Source: Lycorma delicatula
Taxonomy: Eukaryota; Arthropoda; Insecta; Hemiptera; Fulgoridae
Assembly (NCBI RefSeq): GCF_047948215.1
Contig: NC_134455.1
Coordinates: forward strand, 79,218,689-79,282,688
Direction of reading: 5' to 3'
Length of the DNA: 64,000 nt
Shown: in pieces, positions 25,351 to 37,429 of the stretch
Layout: each line of letters begins with the position of its first letter
Numbering within the stretch: the stretch's first letter is position 1
Notes under the pieces: generated by a model
What the model saw: the letters and a program-made list of their open reading frames with translations, nothing else
What the model was told of the DNA's origin: nothing
Database searches by the model: none
Made by a program: the position numbers and the translations under genes

Positions 25351-25679
25351 AAAAGTTGGTCTGAAAATTCACAAACGCTCAGGTGATCTACCACTATTTT
25401 ATACAAGTTAGAATTTTCTTATTAATTGCGAAATTCTTTAACCAAATTATTTTGTTTTTATTTGGCCAAATTTAAATTACGTTGAAAATTTTGTGACATT
25501 TAAAAAAAAAATATTAACTTGAGATTTCAATTGTTATATCAGCAAAACAAATAAGAGGATTTGATTGGAATAATAAAGGACATACAGAAACCTAGAGACA
25601 TCATTTTTGTACTAGACGGTGAGCAGCACTCTTCAAAATTATGAATTGGAAATATTTTATATTTTAAATAAGTAGCCAG
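25351..25679. other. AT-rich non-coding DNA
   Basis: No supported feature. Confidence 0.4.
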
Positions 25680-25825
25680 TCGGGATTCACTTAGCTCAGC
25701 CGAGCGTCTAGCCAGGGTGTTCAAACTCCTAGACTTCCGAGGCCCAGATTGGACCAGGTCGATTCAGGGGCTCCTCCGACATTTTGAAGCCACGAAGCCT
25801 ACCCCAAGGCCGCAGCCTTCTAGTT
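25680..25825. other. GC-rich unassigned block
   Basis: About 145 bp of distinctly higher GC (AGCCGAGCGTCTAGCC, CCCCAAGGCCGCAGCC). No long open frame and no second copy found in the window. Probably a fragment of an unrecognised mobile element. Confidence 0.35.
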
Positions 25826-26491
25826 TGCTAGTCTAAATCCTTAATAAAAAAACAGTGAATAAAAAATCCAGAACACAAAAAAGTAAAGACCGTAGGCAAT
25901 GTTCATTTTCATCATGGATGTGAGATAAAAGAGATAAATAACAATTAACGTATTCAGGTTTCATAGAAACCTGAAATATAAATTAAATTGCAAAAGATAG
26001 AACAATAGTAATTATAGTTAACTAAAGTACACACACTTTTGACGATGAATAATTCATAAGTTGTATCTGTTCCACGGTGATAGAAAAGCAACAATGAAGT
26101 AAAAGGATTAATTTTTTTTTTTTTAAATTTACAACTTCACCCCCAAGGATGCTAGGTCCTGGTCTACGGCTTAAAACATTTCCCGAGATAACACGAATGT
26201 ATCCTGTTGAAACCAATCGGTCGATTGGTTCTTGCATGATGTCTTACAAATAAACAAACTTACCCAGACAGACAAACTTTCGATTTTATATATTAGACTG
26301 CAGTGGAAACTGTACACATTTGACAGTAGAAACTGGTAGAAATGCAATAATAAAAATATATTTTATATTATACAAAAAGTAGTATTCACGTAGAGGTTTA
26401 AATATTAGTAAAAACAGAAAGGAATATAGAACAGCATCAAAACCAGTAAACGACTCAAAAGAAATACACACACATACTCGTATATATATAA
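25826..26491. other. Unassigned, with a GC-richer patch at 26135-26240
   Basis: Mostly AT-rich. The patch following a T-run at 26108-26124 has an open minus-strand frame (26022-26237) with no motif I recognise; it could be a repeat fragment with a poly(A) tail on the minus strand. Confidence 0.35.
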
Positions 26492-26554
26492 AAGTGATAT
26501 ATCCACCTTGCCAGAAAATAATTTTATAATGCTGGCCAGGTGGATATATCACTT
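26492..26554. repeat. Hairpin with 23-bp arms
   Basis: The left arm 26492-26514 pairs with 26532-26554 at 22 of 23 positions (AAGTGATATATCCACCT.GCCAG), with a 17-base AT-rich loop. It lies between a TA repeat at about 26481-26491 and ordinary sequence. Confidence 0.92.
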
Positions 26555-26611
26555 GATTACTTTTAATTATTTTGTTAAAATACATACCAGCGGAAACATG
26601 TTCAAGAAATT

Positions 26612-26612
26612 T

Positions 26613-26644
<32 letters not shown>
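26612..26644. repeat. (AC)n(AT)n microsatellite
   Basis: About ten AC units followed by AT units. Confidence 0.9.
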
Positions 26645-26645
<1 letters not shown>

Positions 26646-27481
26646 ACCTCAATACTTTGTGTGTAAGTTTACACACAATTTTATACACCCTCATTTATTA
26701 TTAAAGCCTTGCAATTTTTTTTTTATAAACTATTATTTATGCGGACATATTTACCAGTTACGGGTGTAAGTTTGCATAATTGTTTTTTAATATATGATGG
26801 TTATAACTGAATATTATCAAATTTTGTTTTTATAAACGGCTTTGGAAAGACAAAGACGAATGGAGATAAGAATTTTTAGTATGTTTATTGATTCTACTAA
26901 TCCAAAAATATATATTGTATCTCTTTAGTATACACCTTTAAAACTTAAATTTTCATACAAAAGTCTAACTTTGAGAAAACCTCCTTTTACTTTCGGAGTG
27001 ATCCTCCGAAATTTCTTTTATAAATTATAATAAATTGACGCAAAAATTATAAATAATATTTTTACAATTGAGGTAAATTTTGTATTTTTCTATTGCAGTT
27101 AAGAAGGTGCTTTTTTATATATAAAGAACAGAAAAATGATAAGATTCATTTGTTTAAAATTTAAAATTTTAATAAAAAATTCAATTTTGTTAACTAAATT
27201 CAATTTAATTCTAAACTAAAATGTTTGTTGACATTATTAAACTTAAATTTAAAAGAGAATTGTGAAGAATTCTTTAATTAACAAATTTTGTAATTTAAAA
27301 ATAATTAAACACGTAGAGAAAAAATATGCAAATTCTTTGCGTTATAAATGAAAAAATTATACCGACCACAGATATCAATTACAGAAATATTTTTTTTTAA
27401 TTTACGAAAGATTTATTTTATACTGATGAAAGGGCAAGGAGCGGCAATAATTTTTAGTGAGATTAAACAGAATAACTCTAA

Positions 27482-27484
<3 letters not shown>
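26645..27484. other. AT-rich non-coding DNA
   Basis: No supported feature. Confidence 0.45.

Positions 27485-27515
<31 letters not shown>
27485..27515. repeat. (AT)n microsatellite
   Basis: About fifteen uninterrupted AT units. Confidence 0.92.
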
Positions 27516-27517
<2 letters not shown>

Positions 27518-28466
27518 ATAAATTTTTGAGCAAACCCTTTTGAAAAGGCGTAGCAACGTTTTCCAATCATCCTTGCACAATTAAACCAACATGATTATAG
27601 ATTTCGCGGTGGCTTAGCGGAGCCTCAGCAGGCCTTTCTTGTTTTTCTTTCATTTTCCCGGACGAGAATAAGAAAAACAAAGGTGGATGATAGCAGCTGT
27701 TTACATTGGGAAATGTATTTTTCTTTCACTCCTTCAGCTCTCTCAGCGGTTGGTTATTTTTTCGTAACCGCCCTTTGCGTCGAACAGAATAGTGGGAGAA
27801 GCGGTTAAAGAAATTATCATTTTATAGGCGTTTTTTTTTGCACAGAATCGTTCGATTAGATAAACATAGGGCGCCATGTTCTTGCTAGAACTGTCACTTT
27901 GTCAGTCGGAAAAATGTATCTTTATATTTTTCGTATTTAAAATAATTTAATGGCAGAAAACTAGGAATTAAAAATAAATAATGTAGCCATGTTAATCAGC
28001 GTATAATAATAATAATAATTTAAAAAAATTAAAAATTAAGAAAGTTTCTATGAGAAAAGACTCGAAAGTATATCTTTAGATTGCATCATTTGTCAAACAA
28101 TTACGATATGGAATTTTAACTATTTAATTAAAAATAAAATTAATTTATTATTCGAAGGAAGATAATTAAGTTATATCTGTCGATTTGTTAAAGTAAATCA
28201 CACAGACAAGAATCATACTCACTTAAAAATAGGTCAACATTTATTTTAGTAACTAAACAAACAAAACGTGGGAATACATATCTCCGTTAAGTTTTTTTTT
28301 ATTTTAACAATCCCAAATATTATTTATATTCAGAAAATTAATCTTAAATGAAGGATATATTACATGATCAACTGGTTCGATTTAAAAAGTTTTATTCTAG
28401 AAAAATCTTTTCAGTCTATGATTCTAAAGAAAAATTTAAACAGTATTTTATCTGTTTTTGTTACGT
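27516..28466. other. Unassigned; moderately GC-richer at 27540-27900
   Basis: 27540-27900 is less AT-rich than its surroundings (for example TCGCGGTGGCTTAGCGGAGC) but has no long open frame and no recognised motif. The remainder is AT-rich, with a short AAT repeat near 28005-28018. Confidence 0.35.
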
Positions 28467-29100
28467 TTTTACTTCCTTGTGCTTGTACACGGAAGTATTG
28501 TAATCGTGAAAAATTTCGGTTTCAGATTCCAACGGAAATCTCCATTTTGACTATAACTCAAATAACTCTATAACTCAAAAACGATCAGCCGTAGAATGTT
28601 AAAATTTCGGATTCAGAACTGTTGTAACATCTAGTTGTACACCTCTCCTTTTGATTTCAATTGAGTGTATCCAAAGTACCCCAAAAAAGCCCAGAATCCA
28701 AAAAAATTGGATTTGGGACTTTTTCTTAACTGCAGTAAAAAGCCCGCAGTGAGAGCTTTTCAACGATATATCATCAGCGATACTTATTTTCATTGGTTCC
28801 AGAGTTATAGCCAAATATAAGTTTAATTAATGAAATATTTGGATCTTACAAGAGAAAGGACATCGGTTCAAATCCGACTTCATCTCCTTTTTATCTTCTT
28901 TTTTTAATATAAATATATTATTTTATTAATAATTATCAACCCCTGATTGTAAAAACGTTTTACAATAAAATACAATTCAATAAAATCAATAAAAAAAAAT
29001 TAAAAAATATCATAAGTTATAATGAAATAATATTTTATGTACCTTTCTTTTAAAAAAAATTATATATGTAATTTCATAGACGTACAAGGAAGTCATGTGG
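28467..29100 (+). repeat. Dispersed repeat, also at 36500-36640 in opposite orientation
   Basis: 28470-28555 matches the reverse complement of 36500-36640: both have TTTACTTCCTT, GGAAGTATT, a TTCGGTTTTCA-like block and TCCATTTTGAC. A second ACTTCCTTGTAC-like motif appears inverted near 29085-29095, so the element may be bounded by short inverted repeats about 630 bp apart. No coding potential. A tRNA B-box-like string near 28870 lies inside but has no matching A box. Confidence 0.55.
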
Positions 29101-29819
29101 TGTTCACATCTGATATTTTAGTATTGAAGAACATTCAATGTCAGGATTAGATACCGCCTGTTATCCAAAATAAAAGTTAGTTTTCTACGGTAGTATATTT
29201 CATGATCATATCTTTATTTCTGGTACATAAGCTAAAAATTTAAGTGCTTTATAGAGATAAAATTAAAAACTATTTTTAGCAATTTTACTTCAGTTCTTAT
29301 CTAAAAATAATTATATTCTGCATTGTTTTGCTAAACCAATAATAAAATATTATAGAAATATAAAAGTATGTACAAATGTAATATTTTGTTTCAAAAACAA
29401 CTCAAACATTCACGTTTTCTGTTTTTGATTAAAACTGTTTAAAAAGGATACATATTTACAACCGTCTGGCAAAAATAGAACAGTTTTATCACGTTGATAA
29501 GTCTAATAATTTTATTAATTTTTAGTCAATAGGTTAGTATTTTTAATTTTTAGATTGGAAATTTGAAGATTTTATAGAATTACTACTTTTAATGGGATTT
29601 TTAAAAGTTTTTACTTTTACCTATTGTGGTAATGAATGGAATTGAAAAACCTTACTTAGTTTTCTAAATAATATTAAAAAGATTATTCAAGATTATAAGT
29701 AAAAATGTATAATAAATATTTTATAAACTCAGATTTTTAGGGATGGATATACTTTTATGAGGTTATATTTTAAATAATTTTCAGAACGTCATGATAATGT
29801 GTTAATAATACGAAGAAAA
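29101..29819. other. AT-rich non-coding DNA
   Basis: No supported feature. Confidence 0.45.
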
Positions 29820-30475
29820 AATAGCTCAATTTTTCGGAAAGTTAAACTCTTTTTTCGTCTTTTTCATTTCACCCGATTTGGGGGTATTTTGGATCAATCC
29901 CTCTTTTGTGTTCTGTACTTTTTTTTAGCCAAGTATTGTTTCGTTTTATCGATTTTACTTTCCTTTCTTGTTCGGAGATTAGATCTTACGTTTGGTTTTG
30001 GTTTTGGTTTGCTAGTATGCTCCTAGGAAACATACTTTCTGTTTTTTGGAGTGCCATAGATCTTTTTCAATTTAGTTGAACCAATTTCGTTTTGGTTTTT
30101 TATTATGGAAATAATCAAAGATTTGTTTGGTTACTCTGTTTGCGCTTATTATGAGAATGTGTCAATAGAAGTCGATTCTTCTTTTTCTCATTTTGTCAGA
30201 CAATTTTCTGTTTTTGGTATAGGGTTTCGTTTTTGATATGGATTAATCTGTCGTTTTGGTATTTGGGGCCTAAACGTTTTCTTAAGATTTTTGTTTCTTT
30301 GACCTCCAGTCTTTCGACTGGACCGTAGATGGTGATGTATAATGATCGGCTGTATAGAGAGTTTCCGGTTTCATTACCGTTTTGTATTTTTGCATTCCAG
30401 GATATAGATTTATTGTTGTAAGTGTTTTTGGTGAGTTGAAAGTCTAGCTCGAGATTTCTTCTTGTGGTTTCTACT
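29820..30475 (-). pseudogene. LINE ORF2 C-terminal relic
   Basis: The minus-strand product reads, in order from high to low coordinates, DFQLTKNTYNNKSISWNAK, KTVMKPETLY, RKRRIDFY followed by ANRVTKQIFDYFHNKKPK, and a lysine-rich tail. These blocks are shared with 7151-7880 and 47780-48180. Several frameshifts and stops. This is the best preserved 3' part of this LINE family in the window. The RT catalytic region is absent. Confidence 0.8.
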
Positions 30476-31090
30476 GTAAGCTCCTTTGTAAATATAAATT
30501 AAATTAAAAAGTAAAATATTACTTTTTGTTTTATTACACAACAAAATTTTGGACAACCGGTTATTTTTTCTATTTCCCGCATTTTTGGAATTCTCTGAGT
30601 TCAAAATTAACAAAATTCCTGTTCTTTATAAAACAACAGAACAGCACAGTGTAGATGGCTTGTATCCGTCGTTTCTTAGCAATAAAAATTCGTATTGTTA
30701 AACACTCACACGGGCGCGCATACTTACACACAAAGAGAGAGAAAAGGAAACCCATCAAATAATGTTTCGAACAATACTGATCTGTTAAAAGAAACGAATA
30801 AGATTTGTTGTGTATATTATGGGTGTGCGCGCGCTTACACGCACCCGCGAGTGGGTACTGGATTCACATGATACTAGTACTGGTATTTTGCATGATATTA
30901 ATAAAACGGTGAACGTATAGAAATAAAATTTAGTATGATTACTCGTATACATGGGGCAAATGTAATTCGAATTTAACAGAAATGGTGGTGAGGTATTCCC
31001 CATTTAATCATAATAGGGTTAAATACAATACGAAATATTTCACAACCCGTTACCAGCTTTTGTCTCCTTTAAAGTATTTTATATTATTGA
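30476..31090. other. Non-coding, with an alternating GC-rich tract
   Basis: At about 30822-30860 the sequence GTGTGCGCGCGCTTACACGC is an alternating purine-pyrimidine run of the kind that favours Z-DNA. Otherwise AT-rich and unassigned. Confidence 0.45.
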
Positions 31091-31642
31091 CGAATACCAT
31101 TTTAGAAATTAGAATAATAAGTATCATTTTACCGATATGGTTTATTAAAAAAAAATCTGTATAAAAATTAAAAGATTTTTAATTTATTTCCTTCAATATT
31201 ACGTACGCCCCTCTCATAGTGTTTCATTTTATATTATAATAAAAAATCTCTTTAATACGTAAGCTAATACTCGTATGTAATATATGTAATATATAACAGT
31301 ATATTATATTGTTATACTCGTATGTAATATATATTGTATATATGTTCTTACTCGTTATATTATATTGTTACTCGTATGTAATATATAACAATATATATTA
31401 CAACCATATATCTATATGGTTGTTCTACATATATTTGTTAGTGTATTTATATTAATAAAGTTGAATATATTAGCTTATGTATTAAAGAGATTTTTTATTA
31501 AAAAATTAAATGAAACACTATGAGAAGGGCGTACGTAATATTGAAGGAGATATATTAACAATCTTTTAATTATACAGATTTTTTTAGTAAAACCAAATTG
31601 GTAAAATTATACTTCTTATTCTAATTTTTAAAATGGGATTCG
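31091..31642. repeat. Foldback element B, 552 bp with about 190-bp arms
   Basis: The left arm (31091-31275) and the reverse complement of the right arm (about 31460-31642) share CATTTTA.AAATTAGAATAA, AAAATCTGTATAA, TTCAATATTACGTACGCCC, CTCATAGTGTTTCATTT and AAAAAATCTCTTTAATAC. The centre holds imperfect repeats of TACTCGTATGTAATATATA. No open frame. A non-autonomous inverted-repeat element, exact ends plus or minus a few bases. Confidence 0.88.
31267..31400. repeat. Short tandem array inside foldback element B
   Basis: Three or more copies of TACTCGTATGTAATATAT separated by AT-rich spacers form the loop of the foldback element. Confidence 0.75.
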
Positions 31643-31648
31643 GATACC

Positions 31649-31665
31649 ATATATATATATATATG
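31649..31665. repeat. (TA)n microsatellite
   Basis: About eight TA units between foldback element B and the SINE. Confidence 0.8.
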
Positions 31666-31693
31666 GAATTTTATATTGAAGATTCCAGTATTA

Positions 31694-31988
31694 CCCACCG
31701 GTTTGGTTTAGTGGTGAACTGGTCATCGCATATCAGCTGATAGCGATGTCGAAAGTTCTAAGGTTCAAATCCTAGTACAATATTTTTCTTTTATACGATT
31801 TTGAATACTAGATCGTGGTTATCGGTATACTTTAGTGGTTGGGTTTCGATTAACCACACATCTCAGGAATGGTCGACCTCAGACTCTACATGACTACACT
31901 TCATTTACATTCATACATATCACCCTCATTCTTCCTCTGAAGTAATACCTTAACGGTGGTTTACGAGGCTAAACAGAAAAAAGAAAGA
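31694..31988 (+). repeat. SINE family 1, near full length, tRNA-derived head
   Basis: The head has an A-box-like TGGTTTAGTGGTGAAC near 31704 and a B box GGTTCAAATCC at 31762-31772, spaced as in tRNA-derived pol III promoters. The body carries GAATACTAGATCGTGG, GGTTGGGTTTCGATTAACC, CATCTCAGGAATGGTCGACC, ACTACACTTCATTTACATTC and the tail CCTCTGAAGTAATACC..CGAGGCTAAACAG, ending in an A-rich stretch. Flanks CCAGTATTACC and CCACTATTATT may be a decayed target-site duplication (8 of 11). It is a transposon-derived RNA gene relic, not a functional tRNA. Confidence 0.92.
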
Positions 31989-34126
31989 GTCCACTATTAT
32001 TTGATTAAGAGGATCTTAAACGGCAAGAAAGGTAATAATATAAGAATGCTAATGTTTTATCGGTAGCAATCCTTTTTAACTATTACACACGTTATTATAA
32101 GTGAGAAATAAATTCAATTAAAGCAGTTTTAAAAATATAATTACATCGAATAAGATTTTCTATTATATCACATTTTATTAATAAATTTTGTGATATACAT
32201 CCATGAAAGTATAATAAATAAAAATGCATCGCATTTTATTTATTTAAATAGCAAAATAATTTAATTTAATTTTTTTTAAACTTGATTAAACAACTAGATT
32301 TTTAGATTAGCTGGTTCATTATATAATCTTATTTTACGTTAGAATGCAAACACCTGACTTTTACATGATAAAGTTAAAAATTCATACATAACAACTACTT
32401 AATTACGCTATATAATTTATGAGTTATTTATAAATGTCAAATTCCAATTACTATACAAAAACCGGTTTTTATAATGCAATAATAAATAATATAAAAAATT
32501 AATATTTTCATGCATTTAATAGAGTTTATAATCTTTTTTCTAATGAATATTAAAGAAAAAAAAAAACAAGCGATCATATATTTAATTAGCAACAAAAAGA
32601 AAAACAAGATTTCACAATCACTGCATTCTAATTTTACTTAGACCTAATTTTATTTGTTCTTGCTTTTATAAGCATTTTTATTAGCAGTTTATTATAATAT
32701 TTATATAACCGTATATGCAATTTAATAATTAATGAACATATTACATACATTATATTGTAAAATACCTCTGTAATGTACAGTTACGATGAATATACTTGTC
32801 TATGTTACGGGATAATAAATCTATTTATTTTTTAAGTCCTAATAAACAAAAATGCATCAGATTATTTCCAGTTATTAATTGAGTCAAGGCATATTATAAA
32901 GTAAAATGTTGTGGTACTGTTTTACATTAAAAAGATGTAACTTCATTTAATTTGTTATTTTACATAAAATATTCTTGTATTTATTATGCCTGTAACAGAT
33001 TTAAATAACCTGAAGTAAAAGAAGAACTGATTATACAGTTGTGTACTGACAAGAATAAAGAATTTTTTACTGGCGTTGAATATCTCTACTTTACTGAGCA
33101 TTTACTCAATAGGAATTTCTATTAATACTTTACTGGGCCGCTACTGGACAGGAAACAAGAGTTCCTGAGTCGTTTCAGAAGTAACTTCACTATCAAAGGT
33201 AGTGAAGAGAAATTGACTTGTGTTAGCGTTTTCAAAAAAAAGAACCTAGCAGGATTAGACGTACATCAACAGAACCAGGTAATGAAAAGGATTTGGTAAT
33301 AAGAAAGAATGGCCTATCCGTTTCAGTACTTCAGATTATTGTCTGAAGAGAAGTTTACTGTTTGTCTATAAGAGAAAAAAAGTATTTTACTAAGTTATTT
33401 TACTACTTTATTTTATTTTAAAATATTCTTTAACAGCTATCGGTTATAGCACGTGATATCATCTATCATTAAAACGATCATAAAATAATTCAAATTATTA
33501 GTCAAAGAATTCTCATAGTAACATTGAAATTAATAATTTGCTACGATCATTTTTTTTACTTATTGACACCGTCCATAAATCGTGTACTACTTATATAATG
33601 TCAAAAATATTATTAAAATTACGTCAAGCATTGAGGTATCATCTTTTTATGACTTTTCATGCATTATGTTATTACCTTTAAATGCAACAGATTATTATGT
33701 AATTTTTAAGAACAATGCAATACATTTTGAATGAATTTTTATTTTTTGTATCCTTGACGAAATTGACAAGTTATGACTGGATTTTCTTGGTAATATTTAT
33801 TGATATTTTTTTTTACCGATAAAATTTATATAACTTGTTTAATTACGGTAAAAATATAGTTTTATATTTTTTTTTTTTTTGTTTTCTATTTATTACTAAT
33901 TTCTATAATCATTTTTTTAAAAATTAAAGTAAACATATTAGACTATATATTTATACAGAGTTAGTTAATCACGAAAAATGTAACGAACTTTTGGGACATG
34001 TTCTAGTAAATAAAGAAGAAAGTTTATATAAACATAGGTTTGGAAACGCTTCGTTAGCGAGTGTCAGATGGAGAAAGATTTGGGCATGATTTCCGCCTCC
34101 TTGGTCAATCAAGCCAGACTCATTTT
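31989..34126. other. About 2.1 kb AT-rich DNA, unassigned
   Basis: No recognised gene or repeat. 33040-33360 is somewhat less AT-rich but has no long open frame. Confidence 0.45.
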
Positions 34127-34235
34127 TTGAATACTAGCTCGTGGATACCGGTGTTCTTTGGTGATTGTTTCAATTAACCACATATCTTAAGAATAGTCGA
34201 CCTGAGATTTTACAAAACTAAACTTCATTTACAAA
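34127..34235 (+). repeat. SINE family 1, truncated copy
   Basis: Begins TTGAATACTAGCTCGTGG, continues TACCGGTGTTCTTTGGTG, TTTCAATTAACCACATATC and the GTCGACCTGAG block, and stops in AAACTTCATTTACA. Both the tRNA head and the tail are missing. Confidence 0.88.
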
Positions 34236-36499
34236 AAGAAACTCATTTTTAGGACGTAAATTAAATAATAAATTTAGTGGTTTTATATGAAGTCTGACCT
34301 GAAAAATTAAAAAAAAAAAAAAACATGTTTCATGGTTGTATTTTTTAGTAGTTTTTGAGAAATCTGGGATAAAAGACAAAAGATTGGGATCGAAAAATAC
34401 AGTTCTTTAGTTCTTTTCAGTTTCTTTGTCTGGCGTAAAATTATTTTGTTATGTGGGTAATGAACACCTAAAATTACAAAACCAGAACTTGCAGAGAATT
34501 GGATTCTAAGTAAAACTGAATGAACAAAAGCAATAGAAACAAAATACAAAAATAATAATTCTGAAGTTTATTAAAAATACAACATTTCTAAATGTATGAG
34601 ATTTTTAACTAGATGTTAAACGAAACAAAATTTTCAGTAACACAAAACAAAAAGAATTAAATATTTTAGAAAAATAAACAAAGCTTAAAAAAAAGAAAAA
34701 TCAAATTAAATAATTTATTACGATCATTAAAAAAAATTAAAAATTAATTTTATCTAAATTTGTTTAAAATACGATTAATTTATTTTATAAATTGACAATA
34801 CTTACAGTCGATTTCAGCAATCTGAACATATTGTAGATCAGATTTCACATAAAATCTTCATTATAAGAGTAAAAAAGCTGGTTACACCAAAGCTTTATTT
34901 GGGTCCCAAGAATTATATACAATCTAGCTTAATTTTGCCAAAGGCGCAGAAAATAAGGCGAAATTAATCGCCAGCCAATACTTACTAACTTAGCGCAAAA
35001 ATATTTCGGACAACGTTTTTATTGACCTCTTTTTTGTTATTTTGAAAAATGTATAAATATATTATTTTTTAAGAAAGTTCAGTTTTTTTTTTATCTTCAG
35101 ATTAAAAAGCAGTTTTCTACTTCTAATCTACAGTTTTCCTTAATTAATTTAATCAAATATTTTGGTTTAAACATTTTTGAATAAATTTTAGATAAATTGT
35201 AGACCCCCGTCCAAGTCATCTCATATGTCACTGCAATTCACTACCATAACTCTTGAAAAAGATATACAAATAAAAAACTATTATATAATATTATCAATAT
35301 GCAAATTTCTTCAAGTTGGATTACAGAAAAGAAGGAATGGTTTTTTTATTAAAAAAAAAAAACAATTAATTAAATTTATATTAAAAATATAAAATATAAT
35401 TCCCTTAGGTGAGCCTCCCTTGGAATTGACATGTCTCTACACTATCAAACTACAATAGACTTTGAATGGCCATTATTTGTACAAAGCAACCTTCCTAGAT
35501 GCACCGTCACTGTAATATAACGGTCAACAGTCTTTACAATCTTTTCAGCATCTTATTCCTTAAGTGGGAGTATTTCATACGTAACATAAATTCAAATTTA
35601 AAAAAAAATAATAATAAAAAAAATAAAATAAAATATTATTTTTTTCGAAGAATATTTTGGTTTAAATTATTTTGTATGACTATCAACTTATTGTAAACGT
35701 GTTATAAAAAACATTAACTAATTTAAAATAAAATAAATTTAAATTTATACAATCATTCAAAACTGTTATATATTTAAATTACTGTTATAATTTAATTAAA
35801 ACCCATTAAAAAAAGTTTTTCAATTATACCCGAATACTTTACTTTCATTGAAGGGAAAACTGAGTTTTGCCTTTTTGTACTTTTTTCGTTTTTTGATGCT
35901 CATACGGTGGTCTTCTTTATACTTCGATTTTTTTTAATAATTATTTATTAATGTAACGTAAGTAAATGAATTTTGAATCGAAAAATTGTGTATTTACGAT
36001 GACAATTCAAGGTTTTTTCGTTATTAAACAATATTTTTCACTAAATTAATATTTTTAATTTTCACACGAAAGTGGATTGAATACTTAACTTGGAGAAAGT
36101 TAACAAATAATAATTAAATTCCTAATTTTATATAAAACTTTATTAAAAAAATTATATAATATTATCAACATGCAAATTTCTTCAAGTTGGATATCCTTAA
36201 AATAAATGGATGATATTTTTCATACCCTGATTTTTCGAACTGATAACCGTATTTTAAATAAATATAAAAGTATAATTTTTTACTAATATAACCAGCTTCA
36301 AAACAAATAAACTGCTCTATAAAATAAGTAATTAGTAATACTCTTTTTTTAATTTACCTTAAGAGGGTTTTAAATTTGAAATTTAAATTAAAGAAACATT
36401 TTTTAATTTAAAAGTATTTTTTTTTTTTTAAATTACGGGTTACAGTCATTTTTAATTTAACGCCAATTTCAATTTAATATAAATAATATTATTTTTATT
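34236..36499. other. AT-rich DNA with one spaced direct repeat
   Basis: No gene seen. 35280-35320 and 36151-36191 are near-identical 41-bp direct repeats (one mismatch). The 80-codon minus frame at 34307-34549 has no recognisable motif. Confidence 0.5.
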
Positions 36500-36640
36500 G
36501 TACGGACAGACGTCATGCCGAAACTAGTCTAAATGGATGCAGGGACTGTCAAAATGGATACTTTTGTTGAAATATGAAAACCGAAGTGTTTCTCGAGGTA
36601 ATACTTCCTTTACTTGGTAAAAGGAAGTAAAAGTATATGC
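36500..36640 (-). repeat. Dispersed repeat, partner of 28467-29100
   Basis: The reverse complement has TTTACTTCCTTTTACC, GGAAGTATT, TTCGGTTTTCATATTTCAAC and TCCATTTTGACAGTC, aligned to 28470-28555. It then continues with GGCATGACGTCTGTCCG, which the other copy lacks. Confidence 0.55.
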
Positions 36641-37429
36641 GTAAAGTTTTCTACATGTTTATTTCTCACTCCCTTCCCATGAAAAAAAGAATATAAATAC
36701 GGAATACCAATGTATAATAAGAAAGTAATCTTTACCGAAAAAATTTAAAAAAATACTGATTCGATAAATATGAAATATTTATTACAATTTTTTATTTTTA
36801 TATCTTAATAGTTAGAAAATAATTTCGGCAAAATTTTACGATTAATTTGATTTAATTCAAATAAATCTTTTCTTATTTTACAAAAAGGTAATAAAACAAT
36901 TAAAAAAAACCTTTTAGTTAATAACGCAGTGTTAAGAATATTATAAAATAGATTATTGTTATTTTGTCCAATATTTAAAAATTTGGGGGAAAATAAATAA
37001 AAGAAATGTTTTACACAAAAAAATAATTGAAAAATTTTGTAAAACATTCATTTTTGGGTCGTTTATCTTGTATTATTTTTTTACATTTATTTGGATGAAA
37101 GAAAATTTTTTGCAATGTTTTAATTACCTGTGACACTGAGAAGTACACTAATTTTAAATGGAAATTTTACGGAGATCAAATTAGAATTACATTACCTGAA
37201 AAATAACATGAATTCTATATTTATTGATAATGATTTTCTTTCATATACTGGGTAATAAAAACTGTTACATTATATGAATTGATAATACTAAAAGTAGCAC
37301 TTTACGATTTTATTGAAAACGATGCGGAATTCTACGATGTTTAAAACGAAAGAATTTGAAAAATGTTTTCTACATTCCAAGAATGGTAAACAGTAGATAT
37401 TAATTTGAATAAAATTGTTTAAATCGAGT
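36641..37429. other. AT-rich non-coding DNA
   Basis: No supported feature. Confidence 0.4.

Noticed and set aside
28860..28900. tRNA T-arm-like string ATCGGTTCAAATCCGA
   Set aside because: No A box, anticodon arm or acceptor stem at the right distance; it lies inside a dispersed repeat.
31267..31400. Spaced repeats as a CRISPR-like array
   Set aside because: Units are AT-rich and irregular, spacers are also AT-rich repeats, and they form the loop of a foldback element in eukaryotic DNA.
31694..31780. tRNA-like head as a functional tRNA gene
   Set aside because: It cannot form a complete acceptor stem and continues into a SINE body present in several other copies.
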